This document shows, one piece after another, positions 62,113 through 64,000 of a stretch of 64,000 nt of DNA. A program made the position numbers and the translations under genes. Source of the DNA: UBA1413 sp964650525 (GTDB taxonomy: Bacteria; Bacteroidota; Bacteroidia; Bacteroidales; Prolixibacteraceae); contig CAZYUA010000022.1 of the NCBI GenBank assembly GCA_964650525.1, positions 5,508-69,507 on the forward strand, written 5' to 3'. The notes below the pieces were generated by a model. That model did no database searches. It had not been told where the DNA came from and saw only the letters and a list, made by a program, of their open reading frames with translations. The stretch's first letter is position 1. Every line of letters begins with the position of its first letter.

Positions 62113-64000
62113 CTAATCCCTCACACAACGGACACTGAGACCGAATTCTTTGAAGCAGAAGCCCCATAGCATATTTTCAGTGTTGGAGCTCATTGACCTG
62201 GAATAGGAGCTTTCTATATTTTTTTGCTCCGAGGACCACCATAAAACGTAGTTTCCAATGTACATGAAATTACCATTGCTGTAACGGTACCCGGCCGGAA
62301 GCGCCGAAAAACCGCTGGAATTATTGCTTGCCTGATCGTTTCCGGGTGTAGCTGCTTGTGCTGAAGAATCCCAACCGGTGGTGGATGCCAGTGATTTGGC
62401 AATTTTACTCCCGGTTGTGTTGCCGTCATAGTCATATCCGTTTGCGACCAGATAATTTTCAAGAGTGTTCCATTCATCATCGCTGGGCAGGTGATATCCT
62501 GCAGGACAGGCCGTCAGCGCGGCAGGCCAGTTGTACCACACCCCCTTAGTGTCCATGGCAGTGCGGGCTGCAGCAACATTGGTACCCTCATATCCATAAA
62601 CATAATAATATGGTTGGGTGGATGATCCTGAGGAGGAAGGACTTACGGCGGGCAAATAGCGCAGGTTGGAGGCTATCCAGGTTTGTGAACCGATTTTTAC
62701 CCACGGGTAAAATGTTTGATCCCTGGGATCCTGAAAGATCCCCATCTGGTTTTTTGCATGGAATTGGACCTGTTCCCCATAAGAAGTACCTGCGCTGTTG
62801 GTGGCGTATGCCCTGACGTAATACAGGGTTCCTGCGGTCAATCCGGTCAGGCTTCCGGTGAAGCTGCCTGTCCCCGATCCGTTGACCGTACTGCCCAATT
62901 TATTTTCCAGGGTGGGATTGGAAGAAGTATGCCAGCAGAAACCTCTTGCCGTGACCGCCGCACCTCCCTCGGAAGTGACATTGCCTCCACCGGTGGCCGT
63001 GGTTTGGGTAATATCGGTGATTGGGCTGGTGGTTATGGTCGGGAGCGGCACCGGATCTCCTCTCAGGCAACGGACACTGAAACCGAGTTCCCCATTTTCG
63101 TAACCCCGGGTTACGTATGATTTATCGTAGTTCAGGTAACGGTACCAGGGTTGAGAAGTAACGTACTCCGTAGATGACCACCAGTAACCCCAACGTCCAA
63201 TGCCGCCCCAACCACCACTTACACTGTAACCTCCCGGAATACCATAAAACCCACTGGAATTATTACTCGCCTGATCATTCCCGGGCGCACCTGGGGCGGT
63301 TGAAGTGTTCCAACCTGAAGTGGATGCCAGTGATTTGGCTATTTTATTCCCGGTTGTAGTGCCGTCAAAGTTGTATCCGTTTGCTATCATATAGTTTTCA
63401 AGGGTGGTCCATTCAGCATCGGTTGGCAGGTGCCATCCTGAAGGACAGGCTGTCAAAGAAGCCGGCCAGTTGTACAATGCCCCCTTTTCGTCCATGGCGC
63501 TGCGGGCAGCAGCAATACTCCTGCCATCATAACCATATACATAATAATAGGGCTGGGTGGAGGCTCTTTCGGAGGGAGGGCTTATGGCGGGCAGATACCG
63601 CAGGTTCGAGGCCATCCAGGTTTGTGTCCCGATATTTACCCACGGGTAAACGGTTTGATCCCTGGAATCCACAAAGCTTCCTGTTTCATTTCTGGCACGG
63701 AATTGCACCTGTTCCCCGTAAGAAGTACCTGCGCTGTTGGTGGCATAGGCCCTCACGTAATACAGGGTTCCGGAGGCAAGCCCTGATATACTGCTTGTAA
63801 AGGTCCCGGTCCCTGTACCGTCTGTGGTTTTGCTGTTGGCAGTAGTCGGGTTCTGAGAGGTGGACCAGCAGACACCCCTTGCCGTGACCGCCGCACCTCC
63901 GTCGGAAGTCACATTGCCTCCGCCGGTGGCTGTGGTCTGGGTAACATCGGTTACCGGGCTGGTGGAGACAGCGGGAGGTTCCACCACCTGGCTGGTGGTA
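62113..64000 (-). CDS. FISUMP-domain repeat protein, N-terminus outside the window
   Basis: The frame is open to the right edge, so the start is missing; a GTG at 63985-63987 lies in an interdomain linker and is not the real start. The visible 629 or so residues form two repeats, each an Fn3-like domain (SPVTDVTQTTATGGGNVTSDGG) followed by a Fibrobacter succinogenes major paralogous (FISUMP) domain with the C-type-lectin-like hallmarks KIGSQTWIASNLRYLP, WNTLENYLVANGYDYDG, NDQASNNSSGF, WWSSE and GLSVRCVRD. Such proteins are usually exported and bind ligands at the surface. The two copies agree closely except in the last 60 residues of each FISUMP domain. No T9SS domain is seen at the C-terminus. 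Confidence 0.88.
   Translation of the reverse strand, partial: TTSQVVEPPAVSTSPVTDVTQTTATGGGNVTSDGGAAVTARGVCWSTSQNPTTANSKTTDGTGTGTFTSSISGLASGTLYYVRAYATNSAGTSYGEQVQFRARNETGSFVDSRDQTVYPWVNIGTQTWMASNLRYLPAISPPSERASTQPYYYVYGYDGRSIAAARSAMDEKGALYNWPASLTACPSGWHLPTDAEWTTLENYMIANGYNFDGTTTGNKIAKSLASTSGWNTSTAPGAPGNDQASNNSSGFYGIPGGYSVSGGWGGIGRWGYWWSSTEYVTSQPWYRYLNYDKSYVTRGYENGELGFSVRCLRGDPVPLPTITTSPITDITQTTATGGGNVTSEGGAAVTARGFCWHTSSNPTLENKLGSTVNGSGTGSFTGSLTGLTAGTLYYVRAYATNSAGTSYGEQVQFHAKNQMGIFQDPRDQTFYPWVKIGSQTWIASNLRYLPAVSPSSSGSSTQPYYYVYGYEGTNVAAARTAMDTKGVWYNWPAALTACPAGYHLPSDDEWNTLENYLVANGYDYDGNTTGSKIAKSLASTTGWDSSAQAATPGNDQASNNSSGFSALPAGYRYSNGNFMYIGNYVLWWSSEQKNIESSYSRSMSSNTENMLWGFCFKEFGLSVRCVRD

Overview
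The window looks like chromosomal DNA of a Bacteroidota bacterium, most likely in or near the Bacteroidales. The support is two SusC/SusD pairs, many Bacteroidetes-style lipoproteins, type IX secretion (T9SS) C-terminal sorting domains on three enzymes, promoter-like TTTG / TAnnTTTG boxes instead of sigma-70 boxes, and an enzyme set typical of a glycan degrader. No rRNA, tRNA, CRISPR array, transposase or integrase gene was recognised.

Layout. 1-13 kb (minus strand): a SusC/SusD locus followed by two lipoproteins, a NAGPA-type phosphodiester glycosidase and a GHL10 (DUF187) glycoside hydrolase. 13-16 kb: an exported metallophosphoesterase/PQQ-propeller fusion and a DUF4251 protein. 16-22 kb: a second SusC/SusD pair with a DUF4397-like lipoprotein, ended by a perfect 14-bp hairpin. 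22-27.3 kb: a peptidoglycan-scavenging group with dipeptide epimerase (Tat lipoprotein), NlpC/P60 peptidase and transglutaminase-like lipoprotein, divergent from a NamZ (DUF1343) muramidase. 27.4-34 kb: a T9SS-exported PL9 pectate lyase, a UROD-like protein, and a pair made of a divergent polysaccharide deacetylase and a large amidase_3/golvesin chimera. 34-38.5 kb: housekeeping genes (2-hydroxyacid dehydrogenase, Lrp/AsnC regulator, RlmB, ABC-F). 38.7-54.5 kb: a rhamnose-glycan locus (GH78, GH106, GH43-like, GH2, RhaT, RhaM, UROD-like, divergent GH127) without SusCD. 54.6-61.5 kb: a beta-CASP nuclease and an AmmeMemoRadiSam operon that includes a membrane-fused aminopropyltransferase-like protein. 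61.5-64 kb: a gene-free, repeat-rich stretch and the C-terminal part of a FISUMP-repeat protein cut by the window edge.

How the genes fit together. Two themes dominate. The first is envelope or cell-wall glycan processing (NAGPA, GHL10, NamZ, NlpC/P60, epimerase, amidase_3-like, deacetylase-like). The two SusCD systems might import cell-wall-derived or phosphodiester-linked glycans; this is inference from gene content. The second is pectin-type side-chain degradation (PL9, two rhamnosidases, beta-galactosidase, arabinofuranosidase, rhamnose permease and mutarotase).

The most unusual items are the AmmeMemoRadiSam operon, whose members carry apparent export signals; the amidase whose zinc-ligand segments are split by a golvesin domain; and the FISUMP protein, whose two repeats diverge sharply at the C-terminal lectin-like segment and which lies beside a structured gene-free region. 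The last arrangement recalls a diversity-generating retroelement target, but no reverse transcriptase or template repeat is visible.
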